Shown: piece by piece, positions 41,386 to 50,462 of the stretch
Numbering within the stretch: position 1 is the stretch's first letter
Layout of the letters: each line of letters begins with the position of its first letter
Assembly (NCBI GenBank): GCA_017619585.1
Contig: JAFZSA010000018.1
Location: 1 to 64,000, forward strand
Length of the DNA: 64,000 bases
Reading direction: 5' to 3'
Source of the DNA: Bacteroidaceae bacterium
Lineage (GTDB): Bacteria > Bacteroidota > Bacteroidia > Bacteroidales > Bacteroidaceae
Notes under the pieces: generated by a model
Database searches by the model: none
What the model was told of the DNA's origin: nothing
What the model saw: the letters and a program-made list of their open reading frames with translations, nothing else
Translations under genes and position numbers: made by a program

Positions 41386-43812
41386 ATGAACCGACGAGAA
41401 TTTCTGCAACGTTCTTCGGTATTAGCCGGTGCTGCCTACTTGGATGTGCCTGCTTTTGCTGAAGCACTTCGCACTTTGGGCAATCCCAATCTGGTAATTG
41501 GCATTGTCAGCGATATCCACATCCGTGGCACGGAGACAGCCTTGACTTTTAAGCATACCCTTGAATACTTCCGCGGTTTGAAGGTGGATGGCGTTATCAT
41601 TGCAGGTGATATGGCCGACCAAGGGTTGGAACCTCAGCTTAAGGTGGTGGCTGATACCTGGTACAGCGTGTTCCCCAATGATGGGGGACTGGACGGCAAG
41701 CATACGGAGCGACTCTTTATCTATGGTAATCATGATATGGAAGGTTACTCCTGGAGCAGTGTTATTAATAGTGTGGGTAATGAGACGGCACAGGAGCAGG
41801 GTATAGGAAAACGTCCTGCCGAGGTGTGGAAGAAATACTTCGGGGAGGATTATACTCCCATTTGGTTCAAGACCATAAAAGGGTATCACTTTATAGGTGC
41901 CCATTGGCACACCAACAATATTCCCGGTCTGGAGGAACTGATGCAGCAGCATGCTGCCGAGTTGGAGACGGAGCAACCATTCTTCTACATCCAACATCCG
42001 CATCTGAAGAATACCTGTAACGGTCCATGGGCCTGGGGTCAGGATGATGGTACTGTAACAAAGCTGATGAGCCGTTACCCCAATGCCGTGGCTTTCTCGG
42101 GTCACTCGCATTCGCCCTTGACCGATGACCGCGACCTGTGGCAGGGAGCCTTTACCAGCATTGGAACAGCATCCTTACAATATTTATATCCCATGCCCGC
42201 GCGTGAGAATACCTATCAGGACGACAGTAACCTGCGTCCTGTATATCAGATGCCCAACATGGACTGCTCAAAGGGTCGCCAGGGTATGATAATGCGTGTT
42301 TACGACAGTGCCATTACCTTGGAGAGAAGAGAGTTTGTCTATGACCAGCAACTGGATGAGAACTGGCTGTTACCCTGGCCCATCTCGTTGTCTGAACCGC
42401 TCAGTTTTGAGAACCGTAGTAAGAAGGCTCCTGTGCCCCAGTTTGAGGCTGGTGCCATAGCTACTGTTAGCCAGGCAAAGGGCAAGAACCGTAATGGAAC
42501 GGATACAGATCAGGTGACGGTACACTTTCCCAATGTGTTAAGGAAACGTACGGGCGTGAGGGCCTTCGACTTTGAGGTTCAGGTAGAATGGGAGTGGCTG
42601 GACTGTCACTTCATCTCGGCTACCAAGCGTGTGTTCTCGCCTATGAGTCTCTTTGGTGAGGCACAGGACGAGGGTGAGGTAACCTGTGTGTTTGCTCTGA
42701 GTGAGTTGCCCAAGGACCGCGACTACCGCTTCATTGTCCGTCCGTGTAACTGCTATAGTGTCAAAGGTGAGCCCATCTATACGGACTGGATAAAGGGAGG
42801 AAAGATTCCTAGTAGTCTGACGGCTACACTGACCCTGGAGAAACAGTTCTACAAGACAAATACCGATATTGCTATTGCCTTTAAGAATGCCCCCGTAGGT
42901 ACGGAGGCTTGGGTGGGTATTTATCAGGCAGGAAAGACACCCGGTACCAGTGACAAGGCTTATACCTATCAGTATACAGATGTCAAGGACGGCTCCGTCA
43001 ATGTGAAGGTGGCTGCTGCGGGTGAGTACTTTGCCGTGCTCTTCAAGGATGGCGGCTATACGGAATGCTCGGAGCGCGTGCCCTTCTTTGTGCTGACAAA
43101 AGACTATGATCCGGCCTCTTTTAGCATGACACCGGACAAGGTGGTTTACAATACGGGTAATCCTATACGCGTGACCCTTGCCGGTGCTCCTGCAATGAGC
43201 AAGGACTGGATAGGTATCTATGAGGATGGTATTGTGCCCAAAGATGCCAAGTGTCCCTGTTACCTGTACAACAGCAAGACATCAGGAGTGGTTACTCTGA
43301 ACACCAGCGGTAATAACAATTGGACAAGTGCCCTACCTACCGGGGTGTACTTCATAGGTTATTTTATGGCTGACGGTTATACCGAGCCTTTCGAGCGCCA
43401 GTATGTGGTTGTGGGCAAGCCTGCTTCGCTGCGCAGCGACAAAACGGAATATACAGTGACTGATGCTGCTGTACTCTCTTACAGTACGTTGCCCACCCGT
43501 TTTGCCTGTCAGCTTTGTAGTCAGGCAGAAGGCGAGACAACGTGGATGCCGGTTAAGGAGCTCTCGGGGACAAGTGGTATCGTTGAATTGGGTAATTTGC
43601 AGTCGGGGACACGCAAATATGCGTTGTGCATAGATGGAACTCCGATTTCCCAAACGCTGACATTGAATGTAAGGGAAGATGGCGAAACCGCCAATGCTGC
43701 CATTCCAGCTGCTTTAGGTGCTGGTGCGCTATATGACCTTTCGGGGAGAAAATTAAAGAAAACGACGGGTCATGGCATCTTCATCCAAGATGGCAAAAAG
43801 ACCCTGAAATAA
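41386..43812 (+). CDS. exported metallophosphoesterase with T9SS-like C-terminal tail
   Basis: The 808-residue protein begins MNRREFLQRSSVLAGAA, a twin-arginine-like export signal. The calcineurin-type site is complete: SDIHIRG (Asp-x-His), AGDMADQG, YGNHDME and GHSHSP. The middle and C-terminal parts hold beta-rich domains, the C-terminus ending ALYDLSGRKLKKTTGHGIF, the pattern of Bacteroidetes gliding/T9SS sorting tails. A phosphatase or phosphodiesterase acting outside the cytoplasm is likely. The substrate is not evident. The gene ends 5 nt before a strong shared terminator with the convergent aquaporin gene. Confidence 0.85.
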   Translation: MNRREFLQRSSVLAGAAYLDVPAFAEALRTLGNPNLVIGIVSDIHIRGTETALTFKHTLEYFRGLKVDGVIIAGDMADQGLEPQLKVVADTWYSVFPNDGGLDGKHTERLFIYGNHDMEGYSWSSVINSVGNETAQEQGIGKRPAEVWKKYFGEDYTPIWFKTIKGYHFIGAHWHTNNIPGLEELMQQHAAELETEQPFFYIQHPHLKNTCNGPWAWGQDDGTVTKLMSRYPNAVAFSGHSHSPLTDDRDLWQGAFTSIGTASLQYLYPMPARENTYQDDSNLRPVYQMPNMDCSKGRQGMIMRVYDSAITLERREFVYDQQLDENWLLPWPISLSEPLSFENRSKKAPVPQFEAGAIATVSQAKGKNRNGTDTDQVTVHFPNVLRKRTGVRAFDFEVQVEWEWLDCHFISATKRVFSPMSLFGEAQDEGEVTCVFALSELPKDRDYRFIVRPCNCYSVKGEPIYTDWIKGGKIPSSLTATLTLEKQFYKTNTDIAIAFKNAPVGTEAWVGIYQAGKTPGTSDKAYTYQYTDVKDGSVNVKVAAAGEYFAVLFKDGGYTECSERVPFFVLTKDYDPASFSMTPDKVVYNTGNPIRVTLAGAPAMSKDWIGIYEDGIVPKDAKCPCYLYNSKTSGVVTLNTSGNNNWTSALPTGVYFIGYFMADGYTEPFERQYVVVGKPASLRSDKTEYTVTDAAVLSYSTLPTRFACQLCSQAEGETTWMPVKELSGTSGIVELGNLQSGTRKYALCIDGTPISQTLTLNVREDGETANAAIPAALGAGALYDLSGRKLKKTTGHGIFIQDGKKTLK

Positions 43813-43816
43813 ACAA

Positions 43817-43848
43817 AAAGAAAGAGCGCTTGCTGGCGCTCTTTCTTT
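43817..43848. terminator. bidirectional terminator between convergent genes
   Basis: The 13-bp perfect stem AAAGAAAGAGCGC and its complement surround a 6-nt loop. A and T runs at either end allow use from both strands. Confidence 0.85.
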
Positions 43849-43866
43849 ATCTTAATACATTATCTG

Positions 43867-44535
43867 TTATGCTTCCTTAGTCTCAACCAACTTCCAGAGA
43901 CCGGCAGCTGCGATAGCACCAACGAAGGGACCAACAATGAAAATCCATACATTTGCCAGAGCCTCACCACCAGCAAAGAGGGCAGGGCCAATGGAACGTG
44001 CAGGGTTCACGCTGGTGCCAGTGAAGTGAATACCTACCAGATGGATGAGAATCAGGGAAAGGCCAATTGCCAGACCTGCAAACTTACCGGTATCACCGTT
44101 GGTCTTGTGAGTAGCACCCAATACCACCAGTACAAAGAGTGCAGTGAGGATAGCCTCCACAATAAGAGCTGTTACTGCACTGCCATCGCATCCGGCACCA
44201 ATACCGTTGGCTCCAATGCCTGTTTCTGCGCCATATATACCAGCCAAAACTGCACCGGCAATGATGGCACCGGCAACTTGGCCAATCATATAGCCTGCAC
44301 AATCCTTGACACTGATACGACCCGTAACGAGGCATCCCAGTGTAATGGCAGGGTTAATGTGGCAACCAGAGATTCCACCAATGGTGTAGGCCATAGCTAC
44401 CACGGCAAGACCAAAGGCAATGGCCGTTCCGACAACAGATGCTGCATCTGTTCCACAACTCAGACTGACGGCTGCTCCGCAACCGAGGAATGTCAGTACA
44501 AATGTACCGATACATTCTGCAATGTACTTTTTCAT
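43867..44535 (-). CDS. aquaporin (AqpZ/GlpF family)
   Basis: The 222-residue channel has six membrane segments and the two signature NPA boxes, HINPAIT (near residue 60) and SVNPARS (near 176), with a selectivity-type Arg after the second. The compact loops and small length favour a water-type rather than a glycerol-type channel, but the sequence alone does not settle this. It is transcribed alone towards the metallophosphoesterase gene with a shared terminator. No promoter box is obvious upstream; TATAACG-type repeats occupy that spacer. Confidence 0.92.
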   Translation of the reverse strand: MKKYIAECIGTFVLTFLGCGAAVSLSCGTDAASVVGTAIAFGLAVVAMAYTIGGISGCHINPAITLGCLVTGRISVKDCAGYMIGQVAGAIIAGAVLAGIYGAETGIGANGIGAGCDGSAVTALIVEAILTALFVLVVLGATHKTNGDTGKFAGLAIGLSLILIHLVGIHFTGTSVNPARSIGPALFAGGEALANVWIFIVGPFVGAIAAAGLWKLVETKEA

Positions 44536-44654
44536 GATGTTTTAGTTAAAAATGGTAATTGGTTAAAGGTTATTGGTTATTGAGATGGGCGGCCCTTTCG
44601 ATATTTCGTTATTTCGATATAACGTTATAACGTAGTTCTGGGCCACCCTATTTT

Positions 44655-46055
44655 TCATTCTTTATTCTGAGCGGTCTCTGCCTCCTCTGCAGGTTCCTGC
44701 TTGGATTCCTCGGCTTTCTTACCCAGATACTCGGGGAGAGACATGCCGGCTTGCTCGAAGAGTTCGTTTAAAGGAGGAACACTCTTCATGAGGCCAGATA
44801 GGAAGTTGGCTGTAGAGCCTTTGCCATCGGCATTGCCACCGTTGTCCCAAACAGTAACCTTGTCGATATTGATGCCCTTGATGGCCTCTACCTGAGTCTT
44901 CACCAGTTCGGGCAATTTCTCGAGGAGCAGTAGGGTGTAAGCCTTGGTGGCATCACCACCGGCAGCCTGAATCATCTTGTCGTAACCAGATGCTTGCTTT
45001 GTCAGAATCTCATAAAGACCCTTAGCCTCGGCCTCCATCTTGGCGAAGATAGCATCTGCCTCACCCTTGGCATTGACACGCTTTTGCTCGGCAGCAGCTT
45101 CTGCCTCGATGACGAGACGCTTCTTCTCTATCTCCTGCTTAACGATGATATTAGCGTTCTGGGTGGCACGCTCACGAGATGCACGGGCATCCTCGGCTTT
45201 CTGCTCAGCAGCATAAGACTCTTCCAAAGCATGAGCCTGAGCCACATTCTCGGCAGCAGTGGCACGACGCAGAGCCTCAGCCTCGTTCTCACGACGGTCA
45301 GCATCTGAGTTGGCAATGTTGATCTTGGCCTCGTTCTCACCCTTCACAGCCTCTGCATTGGCAGCAGCGGTACGGATACGGGTCTCACGGATAGCCTCTG
45401 CCTTGCCGATTTCACCAATCTTCTCCTGCTCAGCCACACGGACCTTAGCCTCGTTGATAGCCTTGGCAGCAGCCTCCTGACCGAGAGCCTCGATATAACC
45501 GCTCTCGTCCTTGATATCGGTAACGTTTACGTTGATAAGCTTCAGACCGATTTTCTTCAGCTCCACCTCCACGTTGGCGGTAATAGCCTCCAGGAACTTG
45601 TCACGGTCGGAGTTCAACTCCTCGATACTCATGGTAGCGATAACCAGACGCAACTGACCGAAGAGGATATCGCGTGCCATTTCCTGAATCTGGTTGGCTG
45701 TTTGTCCCAGCAAACGCTCGGCAGCAGCATTCATATACTCGGGGTCGGTGCTGATACCTACGGTAAAACGACAGGGAACGTCCACACGGATGTTCTGGCG
45801 AGACAACGCATTGGTAAGGTTGGCATCGATGCCAATGGGAGTCAGACTCATGTAGGCATAGTCCTGAATGACAGGCCATACAAAGGCACCACCACCATGC
45901 ACACAATTGGCAGATTTCTTGCCTCCATTACCACTACCGTAGATAACCAGAATCTTGTCGGCAGGACATTTTCTGTAACGATTGGCCAAAAAGGCCACGA
46001 TGGCCACCACCAGGATGGCGCATACCACAATCAAAGTTAGGGGATCTTGTAACAT
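44655..46055 (-). CDS. SPFH/flotillin-family membrane protein
   Basis: From ATG 46055 the product is 466 residues: one N-terminal membrane helix (LTLIVVCAILVVAIVAFLA, residues 5-23), the SPFH/band-7 domain (about 30-190) and a long Ala/Glu-rich coiled coil (AKAEAIRETRIRTAAANAEA..., about 205-370) as in flotillins and YuaG/FloT. These proteins organise membrane microdomains. The NfeD-like gene next door on the same strand (46176-46766) is the usual partner. A TTG at 46076 would add MNFNFNI-like residues encoded by repeat DNA and is not favoured. The last 30 residues are Glu-rich. Confidence 0.93.
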   Translation of the reverse strand: MLQDPLTLIVVCAILVVAIVAFLANRYRKCPADKILVIYGSGNGGKKSANCVHGGGAFVWPVIQDYAYMSLTPIGIDANLTNALSRQNIRVDVPCRFTVGISTDPEYMNAAAERLLGQTANQIQEMARDILFGQLRLVIATMSIEELNSDRDKFLEAITANVEVELKKIGLKLINVNVTDIKDESGYIEALGQEAAAKAINEAKVRVAEQEKIGEIGKAEAIRETRIRTAAANAEAVKGENEAKINIANSDADRRENEAEALRRATAAENVAQAHALEESYAAEQKAEDARASRERATQNANIIVKQEIEKKRLVIEAEAAAEQKRVNAKGEADAIFAKMEAEAKGLYEILTKQASGYDKMIQAAGGDATKAYTLLLLEKLPELVKTQVEAIKGINIDKVTVWDNGGNADGKGSTANFLSGLMKSVPPLNELFEQAGMSLPEYLGKKAEESKQEPAEEAETAQNKE

Positions 46056-46175
46056 AATATTAAAGTTAAAATTCAAAATTCAAAAATCAAATAGGAGTAC
46101 TCTGAGTAATCAGATTACTCTGAAATAACCACCACTCAATTCTCACTCCCCCAAAGGGGGAGCGGGGAGGGGGCT

Positions 46176-46766
46176 TTATGCCGGTTCCACTTCCAGTACC
46201 TTTTTCTCTATTACGCGTAGCACGCGCACCTTGGCGCCTGAGGGAATCTGTTCGCCTGCTGTGCGGGCATCCAGTTCCTGTACAGAGCCATTGAAGCTGA
46301 TCTGTACCTTACCCAGACCTTGATTCTGGGCAGGGATTCGCATATAAACATCGCACACCTTACCAACGGCATCGTTGATATTGAAGGCGCCATTGCTCTG
46401 CAGCTTCATCATCTGACGGAACAGAAAAACGAAGACAGCTACAAAGAGACATCCTACCAATATGGCTACGGCACTCAGGACGATGGTATTGGGGATGGTA
46501 TTCCATAGGCTGATGCCTGCCCAGCCAAAACCCAACAGGAAGTAGAATATATTGCGGATGGAAAGCAGATGCATGCTGCCGGCATCATCCAGACTGTCTG
46601 TATCAGTACTGAAATCCACATCGGCACTGCCCGAATCAATATCGCCCATCCCGGCAAATGACATAGTCATCTGGATAATCACTACAATGGATGCAAAAAT
46701 GGCAATGCCCCAATAAACGCGTAGAGTGGGGTCGAGTTGGTTGAACCAATCAGAAAGAACTGTCAT
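46176..46766 (-). CDS. NfeD-like membrane protein (partner of the SPFH protein)
   Basis: The 196-residue product has about three membrane segments (near 19-35, 72-88 and 92-115), an acidic stretch (DIDSGSADVDFSTDTDSLDD) and a C-terminal OB-like domain (NDAVGKVCDVYMRIPAQNQGLGKVQISFNG... VRVLRVIEKKVLEVEP) of the NfeD/YuaF type. NfeD proteins pair with SPFH proteins in membrane microdomains. It is transcribed first, with a -7 box (TATATTTG at 46816-46823) about 50 nt upstream, and the SPFH gene follows after a 120-nt repeat-containing gap. Confidence 0.88.
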   Translation of the reverse strand: MTVLSDWFNQLDPTLRVYWGIAIFASIVVIIQMTMSFAGMGDIDSGSADVDFSTDTDSLDDAGSMHLLSIRNIFYFLLGFGWAGISLWNTIPNTIVLSAVAILVGCLFVAVFVFLFRQMMKLQSNGAFNINDAVGKVCDVYMRIPAQNQGLGKVQISFNGSVQELDARTAGEQIPSGAKVRVLRVIEKKVLEVEPA

Positions 46767-46815
46767 AAATGTGTTATGTTTTTGTTAGACGTGTATTTTT
46801 GACGTTTCCAAAAGA

Positions 46816-46823
46816 CAAATATA
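46816..46823 (-). promoter_or_regulatory. -7 element TATATTTG for the NfeD-SPFH pair
   Basis: TATATTTG on the minus strand fits the TAnnTTTG consensus. Confidence 0.5.
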
Positions 46824-46886
46824 CTCTTTTTTTAGTTATGCAATCACAAAAAGCGGTTGAATGTTGTAAAATCTGTCACTTTTTTA

Positions 46887-46894
46887 TATGTTTG
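46887..46894 (+). promoter_or_regulatory. -7 element TATGTTTG for the Nudix gene
   Basis: TATGTTTG overlaps a Met codon at 46888, so that Met would be untranscribed and the start at 46924 is preferred. Confidence 0.55.
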
Positions 46895-46923
46895 CAACTC
46901 GAAAATTACAAAAACAGACATAT

Positions 46924-47460
46924 ATGGCTCGTCATCCTTTGGAAAAGTTCAGATTTTGTCCCCTGTGCGGCTCAGACAGATTTGTTGAGAACAATAATAA
47001 AAGCAAACGCTGTGAGGACTGTGGTTTTGTGTATTATTTCAATCCCAGTGCCTCTACGGTAGCTGTAATTGTGAATGAGAAGGACGAACTGCTGGTGGTG
47101 CGCAGAGCCAAAGAGCCAGCCAAGGGAACGTTGGATCTGCCGGGCGGTTTCAGCGACTGCTATGAGACCAGCGAAGAGGGGATGGCACGTGAGGTGAAAG
47201 AAGAGACAGGCCTGGAAGTGGATAAGATGGAGTTCCTGTTCTCTATCCCTAACATCTACCCGTATGGAGGATTGGATATTCACACCATAGACATGTTCTA
47301 CCTATGTCATGTAAACAGTACAAAAAATGCAGTTCCGGCTGATGATGCAGCTGAGATCATGTGGATTCCCTGGAAAGAGGTCCGACCGGAAACCTTTGGT
47401 TTAACCTCAATCAGAAAGGGCGTGCAACATATTTTAGCAAAAAAAATGCCTAATATATAA
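46924..47460 (+). CDS. Nudix hydrolase with N-terminal zinc ribbon
   Basis: From ATG 46924 the product is 178 residues. A zinc ribbon (FCPLCGSDRF... CEDCGF) leads into the Nudix domain with the box GGFSDCYETSEEGMAREVKEETGLEV and the expected REVKEET core. The zinc-ribbon plus Nudix order resembles NudC-type NADH pyrophosphatases and other nucleotide-diphosphate hydrolases, but substrate is not determined. The longer reading from 46888 begins within the -7 box. It stands alone upstream of topA. Confidence 0.9.
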   Translation: MARHPLEKFRFCPLCGSDRFVENNNKSKRCEDCGFVYYFNPSASTVAVIVNEKDELLVVRRAKEPAKGTLDLPGGFSDCYETSEEGMAREVKEETGLEVDKMEFLFSIPNIYPYGGLDIHTIDMFYLCHVNSTKNAVPADDAAEIMWIPWKEVRPETFGLTSIRKGVQHILAKKMPNI

Positions 47461-47482
47461 GGTGTAGAACAAAAAAATGCAG

Positions 47483-47490
47483 TACCTTTG
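47483..47490 (+). promoter_or_regulatory. -7 element TACCTTTG for topA
   Basis: Consensus TAnnTTTG, 31 nt before the topA ATG at 47521. Confidence 0.6.
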
Positions 47491-47520
47491 CCGCCGCAAT
47501 TGTAAAAATCGAACAAAAAG

Positions 47521-49833
47521 ATGAAGGATAATCTGGTAATAGTGGAGAGCCCGGCAAAGGCAAAAACTATAGAAAAATTCCTTGGAGAGGATTATAAAGT
47601 AGTTTCGAGTTATGGTCATATTCGAGACTTGAAAAAAAGGACCTTCAGTGTGGACGTTAACACGTTCGCCCCGCAATATGAAGTACCAAGCGACAAGAAG
47701 AGTGTTGTTGAGAATCTGAAGAAACTGGCTAAAGAGGCAAAGACTGTATGGCTGGCATCCGATGAGGACCGCGAGGGAGAGGCTATTAGCTGGCACTTGT
47801 ATGAGGTGCTGGGTCTGAGACCTGAGAATACACGTCGTATTGTATTTCATGAGATTACCAAGCCTGCCATCCTGGAGGCTATAGAAAATCCCCGTAAGAT
47901 AGATCTGAATCTGGTTAATGCCCAGCAGGCTCGTCGTGTATTGGACCGCATCGTGGGCTTTAAGCTCAGCCCCGTGCTATGGCGTAAGGTGAAGCCAGCC
48001 CTCAGTGCTGGTCGTGTACAGAGTGTGGCTGTCCGCTTGATTGTAGAGCGCGAGCGTGAGATCCAGAACTTCAGCGGCGAGGATAACTTCCGCGTAACGG
48101 CTGTCTTCACCAATGCCGACGGCAGTGAGGTCAAGGCAGAGCTGAATCAGCGTTTCTCTACCGTGGAGCAGGCAGAGGCCTTCCTGCAGAAGTGCAGTAC
48201 CGTGAACTATACGGTTCAGGATATCAGCACCAAGCCACAGAAGCGCGTTCCCGCACCTCCCTTTACTACCAGTACCCTGCAGCAGGAAGCTGCCCATAAG
48301 CTGGGCTTTACCGTAGCCCAGACCATGATGGTGGCACAGCACCTGTATGAAAGCGGACGTATCACCTACATGCGTACCGATAGCGTGAACCTGAGTAAGC
48401 TTTGCCTGGGTGCCAGCAAGCAGGTGATAGCAGAGCAGATGGGTGAGGAATATGTGAAAACCCGTCAGTACCAGACCAGTTCCAAGGGAGCTCAGGAGGC
48501 TCACGAGGCCATCCGTCCTACCTATATGGACCAGACACAGATAGAGGGTACCCAGCAGGAGCGTCGTTTGTACGACCTGATCTGGAAGCGCACCATTGCT
48601 AGCCAGATGGCTGATGCCGAGATAGAAAAGACTCAGGTTGTAATCAGCATTGACGGTATGGATGAGTACTTTGTTGCCAATGGCGAGGTTGTGAAGTTTG
48701 ACGGTTTCCTGCGTGTATACAAGGAGACAGAGAACGAGGCTGACCAGCCCGACGGTGAAGCAGAGGGTATCCTGCCCATCCTGACAATAGGTGACCAACT
48801 GCAGAGAAACGTTATCGTAGCTACACAGCGTTTTGCTCAGCGTCCCATCCGATATAATGAAGCCAGTCTGGTACGTAAACTGGAAGAGTTGGGGATTGGA
48901 CGACCCAGTACCTATGCTGCTACCATCACCACTATCCAGCAGCGCGAGTATGTTGCCAAGGGCGACAAGCCCGGTGAGGAGCGTACCTATCAGACCCTGA
49001 CCCTGAAGGGTGATAAGATAACCAGTGAAAGTCATAAGACCACCATTGGAGTAGAACGTGGTAAGTTGATTCCTACTGATACAGGTATTGTGGTAAATGA
49101 CTACCTGAGTGAGAACTTCCCCAGCATCATGGACTATAACTTCACCGCTGATATAGAGAAGGAGTTTGACGAGATTGCCGAGGGCAAGATGGAATGGACA
49201 GGTCTGATACGTGAGTTCTATGACGACTTTGATCCGCTGGTTGAGCGTGCCGGCAATACACATACCGAGCATAAGGTGGGTGAGCGCCTGCTGGGTAACG
49301 ATCCCAAGACAGGTGAGCCTATCACAGTGAAGATTGGTCGTTTTGGTCCTGTGGCTCAGATTGGCAGTTCAGATGCTGATTCAAAGCCCCGTTTTGCTCA
49401 GCTCAAGAAGGATCAGACCTTGGAGACCATCACTCTGGAAGAAGCTATTGAACTGTTCCGCCTGCCCCGTGAGTTGGGTAAGTACTTGGGAAAGACCGTA
49501 ACGGTTGGTGCCGGTAAGTATGGTCCTTACGTAGTACATAACGGCACTTACGTTTCCATTCCCAAGGAGATAGACCCCTTGAAGATCACCTTCGAGGAGG
49601 CTGTTATCATGATTCACAAGAAGCATGTAGAGGAAGAGGAACGTCACTTGAAGAAGTTCGAGGGTGTGGATATGGAGATTCTGAACGGTCGTTACGGTCC
49701 CTATATCGTTTACCAAGGCACTAACTACCGTCTGCCCAAGAACCTGCATGACCGTGTGAAGGACCTGACCGTAGAGGAATGCATGCAGGTGATAGAAAGT
49801 CAGGCTGAGAAAACTACTCGACACAAGAAGTAA
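47521..49833 (+). CDS. topA: DNA topoisomerase I
   Basis: The 770-residue type IA topoisomerase opens with the TOPRIM domain VIVESPAKAKTIEKFLG (residues 6-22) and DEDREGEAI, and has the active-site region GRITYMRTDS (catalytic Tyr near 284). It relaxes negative supercoils. No C-terminal Cys4 zinc fingers are present; three topo-repeat motifs (GRFGPVAQIG, GKYGPYVVHNG, GRYGPYIVYQG) close the protein instead, as is common in Bacteroidetes. aroK follows with no gap (TAA ATG), so the two are co-transcribed. The antisense frame across 47977-49272 is a shadow of this gene. Confidence 0.97.
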   Translation: MKDNLVIVESPAKAKTIEKFLGEDYKVVSSYGHIRDLKKRTFSVDVNTFAPQYEVPSDKKSVVENLKKLAKEAKTVWLASDEDREGEAISWHLYEVLGLRPENTRRIVFHEITKPAILEAIENPRKIDLNLVNAQQARRVLDRIVGFKLSPVLWRKVKPALSAGRVQSVAVRLIVEREREIQNFSGEDNFRVTAVFTNADGSEVKAELNQRFSTVEQAEAFLQKCSTVNYTVQDISTKPQKRVPAPPFTTSTLQQEAAHKLGFTVAQTMMVAQHLYESGRITYMRTDSVNLSKLCLGASKQVIAEQMGEEYVKTRQYQTSSKGAQEAHEAIRPTYMDQTQIEGTQQERRLYDLIWKRTIASQMADAEIEKTQVVISIDGMDEYFVANGEVVKFDGFLRVYKETENEADQPDGEAEGILPILTIGDQLQRNVIVATQRFAQRPIRYNEASLVRKLEELGIGRPSTYAATITTIQQREYVAKGDKPGEERTYQTLTLKGDKITSESHKTTIGVERGKLIPTDTGIVVNDYLSENFPSIMDYNFTADIEKEFDEIAEGKMEWTGLIREFYDDFDPLVERAGNTHTEHKVGERLLGNDPKTGEPITVKIGRFGPVAQIGSSDADSKPRFAQLKKDQTLETITLEEAIELFRLPRELGKYLGKTVTVGAGKYGPYVVHNGTYVSIPKEIDPLKITFEEAVIMIHKKHVEEEERHLKKFEGVDMEILNGRYGPYIVYQGTNYRLPKNLHDRVKDLTVEECMQVIESQAEKTTRHKK

Positions 49834-50361
49834 ATGAAGAGTATTATTCTGATAGGTTACATGGGGTCGGGAAAGACCACTGTGGGACGCCAGTTGGCAT
49901 TGTCCCTTGGTGTAACATTCTACGACTTGGACTGGTACATAGAGATGCGTTACCACCGCACCGTAGCACAGATCTTTGCTGAGCGAGGTGAGGATGGGTT
50001 TCGTGAGATAGAGCGTAATATGCTGCATGAGGCTGCCGAGTTCCAGGATATTGTACTCTCCTGCGGTGGAGGGACCCCTTGCTTCTTTGATAATATGGAG
50101 TATATGAACTCGTTGGCAGAAACGGTCTATCTGAAGGCAACCCCCGAGGTACTGGCCATGCATCTGAAGATGGGAAAGATAGAGCGCCCGCTTATCAAGG
50201 GAAAGACCGACGAGGAGCTGCTGCAGTATATCAAGGATTCCCTCAAGGTGCGCGAACCTTTCTATATGCAGGCCAAGCATACCCTTGACGTAACCCTATT
50301 GGAGAACTACGATAAGATAAAAACCAGCGTTGAATTGCTTAGAGAGAAGTTGAAAGTGTAG
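49834..50361 (+). CDS. aroK: shikimate kinase
   Basis: The 175-residue kinase starts MKSIILIGYMGSGKTTVGRQ, with a P-loop GYMGSGKTT, the shikimate-binding DLDWYIE and FREIERN, and the CGGGTPC motif. It phosphorylates shikimate in the aromatic amino-acid pathway. The ATG immediately follows the topA stop, an unusual but clear operon link. The following 100 nt contains GTAATAACG-type repeats. Confidence 0.95.
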   Translation: MKSIILIGYMGSGKTTVGRQLALSLGVTFYDLDWYIEMRYHRTVAQIFAERGEDGFREIERNMLHEAAEFQDIVLSCGGGTPCFFDNMEYMNSLAETVYLKATPEVLAMHLKMGKIERPLIKGKTDEELLQYIKDSLKVREPFYMQAKHTLDVTLLENYDKIKTSVELLREKLKV

Positions 50362-50462
50362 AGCTGGGGCCGCAATAGACTATCGTAATAACGTAATAAC
50401 GATATAACGTAATAACGAGAAGCGGCCAACGGCTAACAGCCAAAGTTCAAAAAACATAGAAA

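Noticed and set aside
46055..46076. Upstream TTG start for the SPFH gene
   Set aside because: The added residues are encoded by repeat DNA and the ATG at 46055 gives the standard N-terminus.
47977..49272. Long antisense open frame (about 430 codons) opposite topA
   Set aside because: It lies wholly within topA, which has full family motifs, and its protein has no recognised domain. It is a codon-bias shadow.
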